A DNA stretch of 64,000 nucleotides from Klebsormidium nitens. Its lineage: Eukaryota; Streptophyta; Klebsormidiophyceae; Klebsormidiales; Klebsormidiaceae. This document shows, one piece after another, positions 50,901 through 63,435 of this stretch (position 1 is its first letter; the number at the start of each line of letters is the position of its first letter). The stretch lies in contig DF237221.1 in assembly GCA_000708835.1 (NCBI GenBank), positions 51,783 through 115,782 on the forward strand, in the 5' to 3' direction. Below the pieces are notes generated by a model, which made no database searches, had not been told where the DNA came from, and saw only the letters and a list, made by a program, of their open reading frames with translations. The translations under genes and the position numbers were made by a program.

Positions 50901-53900
50901 TCTGCCAGAGGGTTCGGCTTTGACGGCGCTGACCCGAATGCTGAAAGCATTTGATGAGTGTAACGAAAGCCAAGCTCGGCTCACATTTCGAAACGTCCTC
51001 AAGAGTAGCAGTGCAACTTTCTTACTGCCTTCAAATTGCAAGGAAGGTACGCGCGAATACAAAGTCACGCCTCAGTTATCAGCCATCCTCTGACAGCTGG
51101 CGGAAACTGCAGTAACATTCCCACGAATATTCCAAATATCGTTTTCCTTGACTATTTGGTGAGCTTCAAAGCTTACCTGACTGCGCTTTCTTTCTCGGGA
51201 TCGCGCTCATTGGTGTACAGGTTCTCGATGACCTCCTGGCGCGGCTTCTGGACCGACACCTCCGCTTGGTACCGGGTCGGGACCGGCGAGTTGAGACTGC
51301 CCACCACCTGCACCGATCAATTGAATCGCGGGTTTGGAGCTCCCAAAAATCTGCTTGTACTAGATCTGACGGTCAAGGTTGGTGTTGATTGGGAAGGCTA
51401 CGTGCCCCGTTGCGGGTTGAAGCGGGACGAGAAGAGTGCTCGGATAAGAAGGGTCGAGCAGTAGCCAGGCTGGATCAGATGTTGGTGTATACAGAGTGCG
51501 GTACTCATTGTGGACAACTGATAATTTGTAAAGTGGTGATATATTTGTGAAGTGGGGAGGCAGAAGTTCCTTGTGAATTGCGACGCACAGAGTGCGACCA
51601 GTGGTGACGGATGACTAAGATCCAAACATTCGAAGACTCCCGCCCTAAACCCTCAAAAGAGGACAAACCACCGTTTATAAGGATGTCAACAAATCTATGT
51701 GAAACAGATTTTGGAAATTAACAACGATGTGATACATCTCAAAGAAAGTGGCACGAGTGCGCTCACCGCAGCTACGGAGGGGACGTCGGCGCGGTGCCCC
51801 GGCGCGTGGCTGACGTCAGCGCCCATGAACACTGGCAAGGAGGGAGCATAAAAGAGTGAAGACCCTTTGAAATTTGCGCCGAGCGACGACGGCAACATTT
51901 CAGAAGAAGGCCGGAGACATGGGGTTTTTCACTTTCTTTAGGAGTTGGGGCTCATCGACGGAGAGGTTGCTAGGTCGGATGGACATACGGGTTTGAACCG
52001 GCGCATGCAAAGCACCGGGGCCCAAGATTCACGTCATCAAGGCGCACGTGGCACCTCGTAAGCGCGTTGCAAGACAAGACGAGATCGGCGCTTCGAACTC
52101 CGGACGCGCTTCGAGATTGAGAAAACCGATGAATAGACGCCACAAACGGATAACTCACGAAACAGCCCTATTACTTGTCACGATTTGCAGACATTCTGAA
52201 AAGGAAGAACAGCGTCCTTCGACACAAGCAGATCAATGTGAACTCCATGTTGACCACGAGCTCCGGAAACGTCCGGAAAAACAGCCGCTATATTTATATG
52301 CCTACGAACGACTCCTGACTGATGTTTCGTGCTTACTTGTGTTTTCCAACTTGGGGTGCTTGAGGAGAGCATCCTTGAACGTCACGTTTTGGCCGCCCGT
52401 CTGGCGCAGAAACGGGGTGTTTCCGGTCAGAGCGTGCTGCCAAGCCACTTCGTCACCGGCAGATCGAAAGAGTTCGGCAGAAAAGAAAGAATGCACAGGT
52501 GACAGGTGAAAGGACACCAGGTGGGAAGTCGAATAGGATGCTGGCGATCCGTTGCATTGGCACACAAAGGGCACTCAATGTAGAAGGGCAGATCTGACAA
52601 ATAGAAGCGGGCATAATCTACTATGAAGATTTAAGCGAAGCTCGGAAGCGAGGACGTTCGAAGACGGTTGCGTCACCACACGTTATTAGGCACGGGCAAA
52701 CATGCTTCTTGAAGTGGGATGAAAATGAGACGAATCAATCTGCGAAATAAGGATAACGCTACCAAAAACATACGTAGACTCCAGCGCACCTTCGTATTGA
52801 TCTTTTGGATGAGGTTCGCATAGTACTGCTGGTTCGCCTTCAGTACTTTATCCGCCGAGCAGCATTGCGTGACCAGTCCGCCCTTCTGCAGCACCTCGCA
52901 GTTCCGCTTCAGCTCGGCTGCGCGGACGGAACTGAAGTTAGACGTGCGGATGACCACATTCCCAAAGTCCGACTGCGCGTCACATGTGAAACGGCGTTCG
53001 AACGAGATTAGCGTGCGTCCCCATGACAGGAAGTCGTCTTCGGACGACCATGCAAACATCAGTATGTCGCAGGCTGATCAAGTGTTTGCGTCGGACTTTG
53101 ACTCGGACTTAAAGAACCCGAAACATTTGTCTACATAACGAAGACTCCAGATTTCCGTGGTCGGATTCTCCGGTCCAATTGCAAGTGGCGGTCTTTTCGG
53201 AGTGTCACAAATCAGTCGGTGGCCTTCGCGCATAGAAGAAAATGAATGGTTACGCCCAGAGTGGGCGGCAAGGAGAGCGAACTAAGTCACATTGAAAATA
53301 TCAGATTGAGACACAAGTGACTCTCAGCGCAAAAGCTCTACGAGTGTAGCAGCAAACCAGCACCTATCCGTTGTCAAGCAGCAGGGAACGGAAATAGAAA
53401 GCTGTCAGGACGTCTTTGCTGCTGGTGTCGTTTCGCGACCGATTTTTCAGGTCCCTTTGCGAGACTCTCCCAATAACCTAAGTCGTTTACACTGGAAGCC
53501 GGGCGAGAAGACTCCATCTCCTTCCGGAAAGGATAGGTGCTAACCGTACAATGTATTTCCCCATAGTCGTATCTCGTTTGGAAGCAAGGTTGCAAAGGAA
53601 CCAGCAAGAACCGGCAGTCAAGCAGCGGAGAACGAAAGGGAGAAGCTACTTCCGCAGGAATGCCTTTGAACAGCGTGTTCCTGTGCACGGCGCTCACCGT
53701 ACAGCGGAATCTTCCCCATGGGCAGAATGACCAGTACGAAGGTCGGCTGCAGCTTCGTCGCCATCCATTCGATGCACGGCTTGATATTCATTGGGTCCCC
53801 AGTGACCATTCCGTTGTTCGAGAGCGCCCGCATCGACTGCAAACAAAGGCGCCTTGCTTTTCAGACATCGCCAGAGTAGCTCCAGTCTCGTGGCTGTTAT

Positions 53901-56900
53901 ACCGGGTGCCCAACTTTGGCAAGTCGAGGCTGCGGTGCTCCTAACTGATCCGCTCAACTTGGAACATGACCTGCAGATGACAGGATCCAGAAGGTCGCAG
54001 GTGATTGGCCAAGAGTGACGTCATATTTGCGCGTGGGAAGAGTCTTCTGCTCACTACAGCGCCACTTTTCCGCAGTTTTTGGAAAAGTGGTGCCACGTCG
54101 GACTGTACGGACCGTCAGATGCCAAAATCGGACGGTTCATATTTTGCTGCCGACCGTCCTCCTCGTGTCTGGGTTGCCAAGTTGGTCACGCTGTATAACA
54201 GCCACGAGAGTTCCTCACATTTCGGGCCAGGAAAGGGCGGGGGAGGAAGCAGGCCTCGCGCATGGCGGACTATGCTCAAGCACAAATGTTTGTTTCGAAG
54301 CTGAGAATGTATTTTCCGTTCGTCGCCAACGGCAGCGATGGAAATGCACGATGGCGGCGTCTGGAAACACAAACGCATATAGGAACGATGAGCGGCAAGC
54401 CGGGGATGTATGCCAAGGCTGATCAGCATTCAAGCATGTTCCCAGGAAGCCCATGGAGATGAAGTTTCACTTGACACTTGGGTCTGGTAATGAGCGGCAG
54501 CCTTGACCATTGTGTAGTCCCAGTCCGCACACTGCATGGTGCCTTCTTGAGCAGTCTTCACCGTTCCTTGCCTTTCTTCAATCTTCACTTACGTTTTGTC
54601 TTAGTGAACGCGGTGCTCACCAGTCCGAAGATGTTGCTGTGTTTGACCAGCTCGTTTGCGATGTGCAACGCGCGGTCGACGGGGACTGCGGAGCGCGGCT
54701 CCCGGCTGGCGAGGTTCAGAAGCGCCCACTTGTCGATCGATACGCTCTGGTACATTTGCTGGTTAAGAGAACGGTTAAGAGGTTTGGGACCACTAGCTGG
54801 GTGCGACGGGTTTGCCTTGACTCTTATTTGAAAATGCAGAAAGCTTTTTGCGACCCTTCTGGTCGATTTTGGTGTTCGTCATGTTGACGCTCTAGAAGCG
54901 TCGACACTTCGAACTACAGTTGACCTCTTCCAGCATGATACTGGAAAGAATGAAGGGTCCGAGAGTCAGGGTCCTAGCCACGTTCCGGGCGGTCAATTTT
55001 AGATCAACATCCGAATGGTCTCCAGAGGTTCTCGATTGCAGAATCATCAGGTCAGCGTTTTGCGACCGTCTTTGCTCGATCTCTGCAAAGATCAAATCAA
55101 GCTTGTCGCCAAAAAAATCGTTCTGAATGCAATCGATCAACATGCGCTTACGCTCTGGGATACAATCAGCTCACCTTGGCCCCCCCTTGCGTGAGATTCC
55201 ACTTCCCCGGGTTGCTGATCCGCTGCCGGTTCCTATACTCGAGCTCTGGGGCAGGCAGTACCCGGGCCTGAACAGGCATCATCTCGGGGGCGACCTCCAA
55301 GCCCCAGTCTCGGATCAGCGGGTCGCCGTTGTAGTTGTTGACTTGGACAATCTGCGGAGACTAGTCCTCGGCTTAGGAGGGATCATACTATGTCGAACAG
55401 GTGCGGAGAACAGATGGTTTATGGTTTTAGGTTTTTAGGGTTTTAAGGGTTTTAAGCTTACTGATTCAGGATTCGAAGACAAGATTTGAAGTTTCTCGAC
55501 TGGTTCTTACAACGCCTTTCAAACCCATGGACTACACTTTAAGCGTTGGCGAAGTATTTGAGCGGCCGTCGACGGGAGAAGGAACGCCACTTTCAACCCT
55601 GGACGAGGAAAGAAGGGAACAAAAGAGGCTTCTCTTGAAACGTGCTTGATTTCCAGTGATTTTCTCGATGCAACCCCAAACCTCTTTCCGTTCCGCTTTC
55701 CCGGGCACTCACACCTGTCGAAGTTATCAGCATTCGGGGAGTTTGTGCTTACGAAGAAGCATCAATCCAACGCCGGTCCCAACCGGTCGTTTCCAATCCA
55801 TTCTTAGGCTACTTATGAACAATCACCTGTTTCTGCTACACATTCGAAACTTGCACATCCCCGGGCGATTGCAACAACGTTATCAAACGTCCCACCCCAC
55901 TCGTTCCGTCAGGGACTACAGATTCCCTGCAGATCACTTCGTCGGAACGTTCACATCCCAAAATCTCAATTCTCTCTAAAAGCGCTCCTCCACTCCGCCG
56001 TCGATCTGAAAAGCCGCGGACTCGTGGCCAACAGAAAGAATCCCAAGAAGAAGTCGAGATGATGATAAGCTCCAGCCAACACTCACAAATAACTAACCTG
56101 GGGACTTACCTGCTCCGGGCCCCTGCTTAATCTCAACCTCCAAACTAAACCTATCCGTCCCAGTGCGAAACCATATTTTTGTACTATTAAGCTTACTAGT
56201 ATCTGTTGTGAGATCGAGCATGCAGTGAAGTAAGTCGATTGCAAACCCCACCTGTTCGGTCATGGTCCGCCTCTTGCCCGGTAGCTGTGCTGCTTGCTTG
56301 ATCATCTCGCTCGTCTGCGGGTCGCTCAGCTTCTTAACCCGGTTGCCCTTCGCAATCACGCATACCTGCGGAGTACGAAGCTGTTTATCTCGATTGAAAC
56401 AACTTTGTGACAGCTGGTAGGACTCTCTTCTGACTCTTCCTTGTTTATTGAGATAAGTCAGCAGTCCCAGAGCCTTGAGACGCAGCCTCGCTTTCCAAGT
56501 AACGCGTCGAGAAACCGGTAGAGCCATCGCACTGGTTGGGACAAGTGCCCCAGCAAAAGGTGCTTCTTGGTCGGAGCGTTCCACTTCGAAGCCGCTCGAT
56601 GCGCATTTGGTGACAGAATCAAACAATCCCACGAGGTCCAGTGCTGACATCTTCGACCAACCCTTCTGAGAACCCTGGAGAGGCATCAGCCTTTCGGTCC
56701 CAATTGATTTTGTGTAAGGACGCCCGAAGTCTCGCATGCCTTGCGGCAAGCACCGGAATCTAAAGCGGTCCCCCATAGACACCATACTTCAAGGACGGGA
56801 AACAGCGCTTAACGCGACCAAGAGAACTTCCTTAAAGCGGGCGTCGTGTGACCTGTAACGCCTCGGCGACCACATAGCCCGTATGCCCGCATTCGGGTCG

Positions 56901-59900
56901 CTAAATTCGGTACCATGTGATCAAATTCCTGGCGACACGAAGACAGGGTATTCAGCGAAGAGGCCGCCGCGGAACCACGTGGTTAGACGCCCTCTTTGAA
57001 CTGCACCGAATGTGCTCAGTAGAACCAATTCCGGAAAAGAACCCGGGGAACAAGAACCGAGCAGTATTCAAAGAGTCACCTCAAAGGGCGTGGCCACCCG
57101 GTCGTTCTGTCCGCTCAGGAACGCGGGCAAGTGCGAGAACCGCAGGTCCCACCCGTAATGTTCCCGGAAGTATTCAGGAACGCTGCACTCCCCTCTTCCT
57201 TCCCATTCGAAGCTACAAGCAGGGAATGTCGGTCAACGACTTTCGTGTAATCCATGTCAAAACAGTGTGGTTTAAAATTGGAATGCAGAAACATGAATGT
57301 ATGCGCAAATCGTAAAGATGCCGTACTGCTCCCGGCAGTACTCAGGAACGCTGCACTCCATCCCACTCGAAGCTGCAAGAGTGAAAAACCTAGGCTTTCT
57401 CGCGAAACGATGTCCGATTCGTGTGGTTCAATCTGTGGCGAAAGAAAATGGACATAGGCGCACGGGGAACCAAGCAGAAATGAGAGTCTTTTCATTACGC
57501 AATGCTGGATCCGATGTACGCTCTAGGCTTCGAGAGCAGCCAAGAATTCCACTTTTTGAAATAAAGGTTTTCCAGTGCCCGCGACAAACGCCTGATGGAG
57601 ATGTTTAGCAAACAGTCAGGAAAACAAACCCGTCATAAGCTCGTCTTTGTGTAAAACGACAGGATATACTCAGATGGAATAAAGTTGCTTTAACAGGACT
57701 CCAAATCGTGCCGCATAAACAACGCTGTGTAAGAGAATGATTTTACCGGATGTCACCGACGGGTCTCGGGCTTATCTTGGACGCCTTAATCCTCTTCTTC
57801 TTTGCACCCATGTGGGTTACCTCCAATGTCAGGCCCCTGAGCGCTTTCATCACCTGCGCAAATGTCGGGACGGTAAGATTGGTAATCTTCGCGCAGGAAC
57901 TGGGGATCTGGACAGCGAAAAAAACTCAGACGCTTTCTGACAGCGGTATCGCAATTTCGGACAGCAGGCTCCTGGTCGCGATTGGATTGAGGCCCTTAGT
58001 CGACGTCCGATGGTAAATCTGGGACTCTGGGCAGCAGAAAGACGTTGGCACAATCGCATAAAGGGTTTGTGTATTCTAGCACAGCGTGTGTATGCACCCT
58101 GAAATCAGAACAGAGCTCCGGTGAAGGGCATCATTCATGCGGGAATTGGATTTTGAGCTGGACGGTTGCAATTTTTGGGCACGCTTTGCTGTCGAACGCA
58201 GGTTTAGCTAGTTAGGGCCGCATCAATCCCGGCGACGGAAGAGGCGCTCACTTTTTGCAGCTCAGCGGGCGAGAGAGGACCCCGATTCCTCAGCTGCTCG
58301 ACGGAAAGCCGCAGGGTGGAGGCGACGAAGTCGATCACGGGCTGCGGTTTGACGAACGCCGTGACCGCCGTGTCTGAGACACAAAATACACGCCGTTGTG
58401 AGTGCTCAAGCGGATGTTTTAACGAATTCTGTTCCAAGACTTTCCGCAAAGGTAGGATCCGTACACTGCTTAGCATCCTTGAAAATAAGTGGACAGGGGC
58501 CGGACGTGCATTCTTCCGATTCTAAAGCGGCACGCCTAAACAACTGCTTTCAGCAGATCAGAAACCGATGAAAGCACCAATACAGCCCTAACTCAATCGT
58601 TCGAAAGTGACAATTGAGCTCAACGCACGCCAGCAGAAGCCTTTGAAAGCATGGACCGTTCCTGAGCCGTCAAAAGGAGAATCACGGGCAGCAAATCACA
58701 TGGAGCCGCTTTTGTCAACGGAAGGAAGCGCCTCTTACCGACGCAAAGCGCGAGGGCGCCCTCCTGCGCGCGCGCGCCCTCGGCCGGCACGCCCTGGATG
58801 GGCTTGAGGCTCTGGTGGAAGCCGGTCCAGCCGTCGACGCCGCCGCCCAGGTCGAAGGGCTTCTGGGCCGGGTTGAAAAAGGACTGGCCAACGACCTTGA
58901 AACTGCAAGGCCGTTCGCTCCAATGAGCCGTTTGCAACTACTGACCAGCTTGCCTGAGTTGAAGGTTGATAACGTGGATGCAGAGATGCATGACGAAGAT
59001 AAAGGAACGGTGTAAAGAGAAGGAAGAAAGTAAGAAGGCGTGTGCGGAGCGGCGTCTCGGAAGGACCTGAAGAAGGACTGGCCCACGACGATGAAGCTGC
59101 AAAGCCGCCACTTCTTCACCCGTTTGCAGTCGCTGACTGGCATAGAACGAGCACCCTGTTTTCAAGGAACAAGTAATCATTGACGGATTTGCACAGCTGA
59201 AAACTCGATCTTCCAGAAGGTTCGTCCTTAACATTGACCACCTGAAAAGATACGCACGAACGATTGATACAGAACACTCGTAAGAGTTGGGCGGGTTGGA
59301 AAAGTCGGAAATAGGCTAAACCACCACCATGTAAGCCGGGACGATTCAAAAGACCGAAGAGGAATATCTACGCCGCATCTAGAACTATTGCTTATCCGCA
59401 TTACTTTCAAGGGAACAGTGGCCCGCTGGCACGAGCTTTGAATAAATGCGAGCTACAGCCCAAGGTCTTTGTGGGCGATGTGGGTGATTCAACTCTCCCG
59501 ATAGTGTTCACTTCTTGCAGCAATCGCTTGGGTCTCCACTTCGTCAAGCCGCTTGATAAAACGGACCTTGAGGACCTCAAAGAGTAGCATTGAGCAGGGT
59601 TCGCAGCTTGAAACGTGGATCCGAGGTAGGCAAGGAAGCACTTACGTGGCACTCAAGCGGCCCTTGAATACGGTCTCGAGGGCCTGCAAATAGGGGGATG
59701 GTCAGGCGTGACACTGACACCGTTGATGCAGGCAACTGAACAGAGTTCGGGACCTTGATAATCTCGTATACACGACAACCATCAACTTTTCCTTTTTGAG
59801 AAGAGCCATTCAAACGCTTCCCACAAATCCTCTGCGCTCTTTATATTCGACTCCGTCTTTACCAGGATCGGTGTCTGGGTTAAGTCTCCAGGAGCTTTCC

Positions 59901-62230
59901 GCGCTCAATTACTTTCAGACCTTAAAGTGGGCGCTCTATTACCCGCAACGCCTGTCGCCAAAAAGCGACATCGCAGGACATACTCAGGCTTAACGTCGCG
60001 GCAAAATATGTCAATCTGATCGCGGCGATTGAAAGCAGATTTGGCACTGGTTGGGTCGCTGCAGTTCGCGGCGACCTGACGCCCTCTTCACGCGGTCGAA
60101 CTTTTGGAGCATGCGGAGTTTGCTAGCTTACGGAAACTGCGTCCTGAGGAACGGTGCGGATGGCTCCAGCGAGCGCCAGGCGCAGAACATCAAAGTCAAT
60201 TTCGTTGTCCGCCGGCCGCGACAGCTTCACGTAAAACCGCTTCTCAGGAATCTCCCTGCGCAGGGGGAAGACAGGCGACGAGTTCAAATTTCAAAGTTCT
60301 TCTTCGGAAGAGTAAGGGCGGGACTGCGTCCGAAAGAGCAAGAGAACGTCCTTCCGAGGATCGAATGAGACTTTGTAGAGCACTGCTTACGGAAGGGATT
60401 ACAATTGAGAGGGGAGTCAAGCCTGTACAGACAAGCTCGTAGAGAGAAGACTTTCTATTCCGCAAGGAGTTCCATATATTATCGAGCTCCCCAGCTTAGA
60501 ATTGTCTGTGCACAATTGACCTTTGAGAGATGGTGCGTACAAAAAGAAGTGTTATCTTGAGAGACAGCTCGAGCACGTGCAACATTAGAAAGACAACAGT
60601 ACCGCACAAGGTAGAATGAGCGACATCGTAGGACAGCGCTTTCGTTGAAAAGCGTACCAGATTGATCTGCGAAAGAGCCTTCTTGGTTTGTCATACTAGC
60701 TCGCAGTCGCTCATCTGCAAAACTCACCTGTTGACTGCAGTCCGCAACGCAACTTCCCAGAAGTAACGAAACTTGCTGCCGAAGTTGCTCGCTCCAACAA
60801 AGTCGCGAACCAGATTTGAGAACTCAAAGGGGTCTTCCTTTGAAAATGCGACACTACTTTCGGCAGTTTTTATCACTCACCTTCCTTCAATGACCTCCTT
60901 GGGCAGATCAACCAGGAACTCCTTGGAAGTATCGCCGTTCGCCTCGAACTTCAAAGCCTCCATCGCATACAGCAGCTTATTGCCGTCATAACCCGGCAGG
61001 GAGCCGCCGAAGTCCGAGTCCTTGTACAGCTCAATAAGGCGAGCGATGATCTTTCGGTTGGTGGTCCGGGAGGGGGGTATCAGCAGATTTTCGACACGTC
61101 TCCATTTCTCGTTGCCGTCCTCGTCTTTCTCCGGCTTCTTCTTTGCATCGAGGACGAGCCTCAAGGGAGTGATGTCGACCTGCGGGTGGAGGGAATGCGG
61201 ACCGTTTTGTGAGAACAACCTGTAGCTATCCAAACGGTGAGAAGTAAGCTCTAAGTGACAGTAAGCTCTAAATTTCAGGCCTGCTGGTGATTGAGAGGGG
61301 TAGCATGCATGTGTCAAAGCAGTTTCAAAGGAGACCCGTTGCTGAAGCCCAGGCATCAAAGAAAGGTGGTAGCAGGCCCATCACGTCACTTGCAGTATCC
61401 ACCGTCATTTAAGGTCCCCCGAAGATGGAAAAGGTACGCCGATTGGAAGCTGAAAGGAATTGGATATTTGAAACATTTCAAAAGCAGTGTTTTTTTGGAT
61501 CTACTTGGATTGAATGAGATCGGTCATAAAAAAGTCAAAATCGAGATCTCAATGCGATGCTCAAATCTCCTTTCGTAAAAAGGTCAGAAGCTCATGGTCA
61601 GGTAACCTCATGACAGCTCACATTCACAATTCATTTCTACAATCAGTTCATACAATGTCGTGACCTCTTTCAAGTTTCCTCATCCTCAGGGACCGAACCA
61701 TCACAAGTCATAAACGCTCCACAATACTTTGTAAACGTTCCTACTTGGTGCTACAATTTGCTGCCTCCACAAACTAACATATCATCGATATCTTTCTCAA
61801 ACCTTCCACGCATGGTCAGTTCGAAACTCTGTCAGACAGCATTCCAGAGCTCTTCTTTGACCAGAAAGCTGAAGAGAAAGAGAAGAGAAAAATCAACACA
61901 TGCCAAGCTCTCTACATGGTAGTAACAAGTACGGCCAGCTGCAAGTGTCGATTCCCAAGGTCGAACCTATAAGGAGAACCTTCTGTGCAAAAGCCCTCTT
62001 CTCTGGCCCGCGCAGAGTAGGCAGAAGTCAAGACTCCTCACCTCGTACAGTCTGGCCGAGCCAATGGGCAGCCTCATGATCGTGAAATAGTTTGCTCTCA
62101 GGTTGACAGGAAAGCCCCTTCCCCCCAATCTTGAAGGCTTTCTCGCCAGCTCGTACGAAGTCACTCTTGAGCGCTTTGCTTCCCCCTGCTGCGAGGAGGA
62201 GGCCCTGACTTGCCCGCTGATGTCAGCCAT
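47937..62230 (-). CDS. AGO: Argonaute, slicer tetrad intact
   Basis: Twenty-four minus-strand exons: 62042-62230, 60881-61179, 60728-60775, 60132-60255, 59646-59683, 58739-58902, 58252-58373, 57747-57853, 57080-57212, 56252-56365, 55175-55351, 54621-54758, 53698-53836, 52790-52917, 52337-52400, 51767-51831, 51177-51307, 50583-50712, 50068-50194, 49602-49675, 49081-49175, 48738-48769, 48462-48482 and 47937-48094; 938 residues. Domains: N (1-230), linker with 'VVGQSFF' and 'GFHQSLKP', PAZ (about 290-410), MID with 'VILP' and a Tyr/Lys/Gln set for the guide 5' phosphate, PIWI from about 640. The tetrad is Asp667 (GADVSH), Glu708 (RQEVIENL), Asp750 (FYRDGVSDG) and His844 (GTSRPIHYY). It should load small RNAs and can be catalytic. 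Exons 22 and 23 are only 32 and 21 nt. Exon 15 could start earlier, adding 12 residues. Confidence 0.92.
53886..54209. mobile_element. Putative foldback element in Argonaute intron 12
   Basis: A 324-nt stretch begins TCTCGTGGCTGTTATA and ends with its inverse complement; the terminal inverted repeats extend about 38 nt with several mismatches. A separate perfect-stem hairpin (CCACTTTTCC / GGAAAAGTGG) lies near its centre at 54062-54092. No clear target-site duplication is seen. It is consistent with an old non-autonomous DNA transposon. Confidence 0.55.
55423..55456 (+). repeat. Degenerate telomere-like tract in Argonaute intron 10
   Basis: Four successive T-rich units resembling TTTTAGGG (TTTTAGG, TTTTTAGGG, TTTTAAGGG, TTTTAAG) are present. 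They resemble plant or algal telomeric repeats but are short and imperfect. Chance in a T-rich intron is possible. Confidence 0.4.
57318..57372 (-). pseudogene. Echo of Argonaute PAZ exon 9
   Basis: Exactly 160 nt upstream of the PAZ exon (start 57212), the intron repeats the acceptor and the exon start. Both begin CTTCGA-TGGGA after an AG and share GTGCAGCGTTCCTGA. The copy lacks 8 nt of the exon, which shifts the frame and creates a stop, although a second frame still reads '[11 protein letters not shown]' beside the exon's '[11 protein letters not shown]'. Confidence 0.85.
59063..59096 (-). pseudogene. Echo of Argonaute exon 6 start
   Basis: The intron before exon 6 (start 58902) contains, 194 nt upstream, a copy of the acceptor and first 34 nt of the exon. 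It has the same phase and reads 'FIVVGQSFF' where the true exon reads 'FKVVGQSFF'. The similarity then ends. Confidence 0.85.
59542..59577 (-). pseudogene. Possible echo of Argonaute exon 5
   Basis: About 107 nt downstream of the start of exon 5 (59683), the following intron reads '[11 protein letters not shown]' on the minus strand, similar to the exon's '[11 protein letters not shown]'. Nucleotide similarity is roughly 65 percent with a gap. Unlike the others it lies after the exon, so the call is tentative. Confidence 0.4.
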
Positions 62231-63198
62231 GCCGCAAACCCTTCAGTGTGCGTTACTTGCAGCTCTTTCTGTGAGGATAACAAGACTTGTGCTTGAAATG
62301 ACGCTTGTAGCGAGTCTTCCCCCCCACAGCAGCTGGAGTAGCTCGTCTGTACAACACTGAGGCAGCTTCAATGAGAGCAATGCATCTGAGGTACCTACTA
62401 AAGAAAGTGGTTCCAAGGATGTTAGTACGACCAGCTAACAGATGGCAGTCTGTGTGCCCATAGTAAGAACACAGCGCAGAAGGGGGGAGGGGGGGGCAGT
62501 CAAAACTGTGAAGAGTGGTTTGAAGTTTCAGTCCAAGGCCCTTCCAATCTGTCCAAAGTCTTTCCATCATAACAAGTATCTCGGAAACAGAAGTCTAGCA
62601 GTTGTGTCCTGCCCACTCAAAAGTTGCTGCCAGGAAGTCTGAGCTGATTGACCTGCTGATTTGAAAGAGTTAGAAGCAATACTCAAATGAAATAAAGTCT
62701 TGGACAAGTACATTAGAGGTAACAGCCCCAATCAGAAATGCAGTGGACATGCAATAAGCTCATTGCAATAGCGCAATGCCAAAGAATAGAGTTGCCCCAT
62801 AGCGCGCGCTGCATTGCCAAAGAAGGATGTCAGAAGGTGTAGCTTGAGGTGCATTTGATATAATCTGATGCTTTCATCCTCTTATCAATGCATTCAAGGC
62901 AACACTCCTCAGAGAAAAAGAAACAAAGATTACTTGGATCAATCGACGCACCTTCAAATGCGCCCTTCAGCGCCAGGCCCACACTTCCGCTTCAACACCA
63001 CCTTACTGGAGCTCCCATAGATCACTTTCAGCAACCTGTTTGTAGCAGGATCTCCAGAGATCAGGCACCATTCTAACAAATTGCACGAAAGAAAATGCAA
63101 GTTGCTTCTTGTCGAAATGTTCATCAGAGTCAGAGTTCCCGTCCTTCGGCAGAAATGCGCGAACTGCTTGAAAAGTTGAAAACAATCACTTGACGGGA

Positions 63199-63289
63199 GC
63201 TCTGACTCTGACTCTCGAGTCTAGCTGAGTCTGTCACTGTCAGACTCAGACTGTCTGAGTCACAGTGCATCATGCATGCTGCATGCACA
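63199..63289. repeat. GACTC/GAGTC and GCATGC palindrome-rich tract
   Basis: The tract is built from repeated GACTC or ACTCTG units in both orientations, followed by overlapping GCATGC palindromes. It could form several small hairpins. No function is assigned. Confidence 0.6.
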
Positions 63290-63383
63290 ATCGTCTCGGT
63301 GCTTTTGGAATTCAAACGTCGAGTTTCCAGCGACCATGCGTCAGCGTTGAGAATCAGCTTATAGAACGTATTTGAAAACGTAT

Positions 63384-63427
63384 TACGTGCTTAATCTTAC
63401 GTCAATACGTGCTTAATCTGGCGTCAT
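63384..63427 (+). repeat. 22-nt tandem duplication
   Basis: TACGTGCTTAATCT is repeated with a period of 22 nt (63384 and 63406), and the following 8 nt differ at a few positions. Confidence 0.75.
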
Positions 63428-63435
63428 CAATTTTG

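Noticed and set aside
53960-54430. Open minus-strand frames in Argonaute intron 12
   Set aside because: They lie in and around the foldback element and do not match the MID segment, which joins directly between exons 12 and 13.
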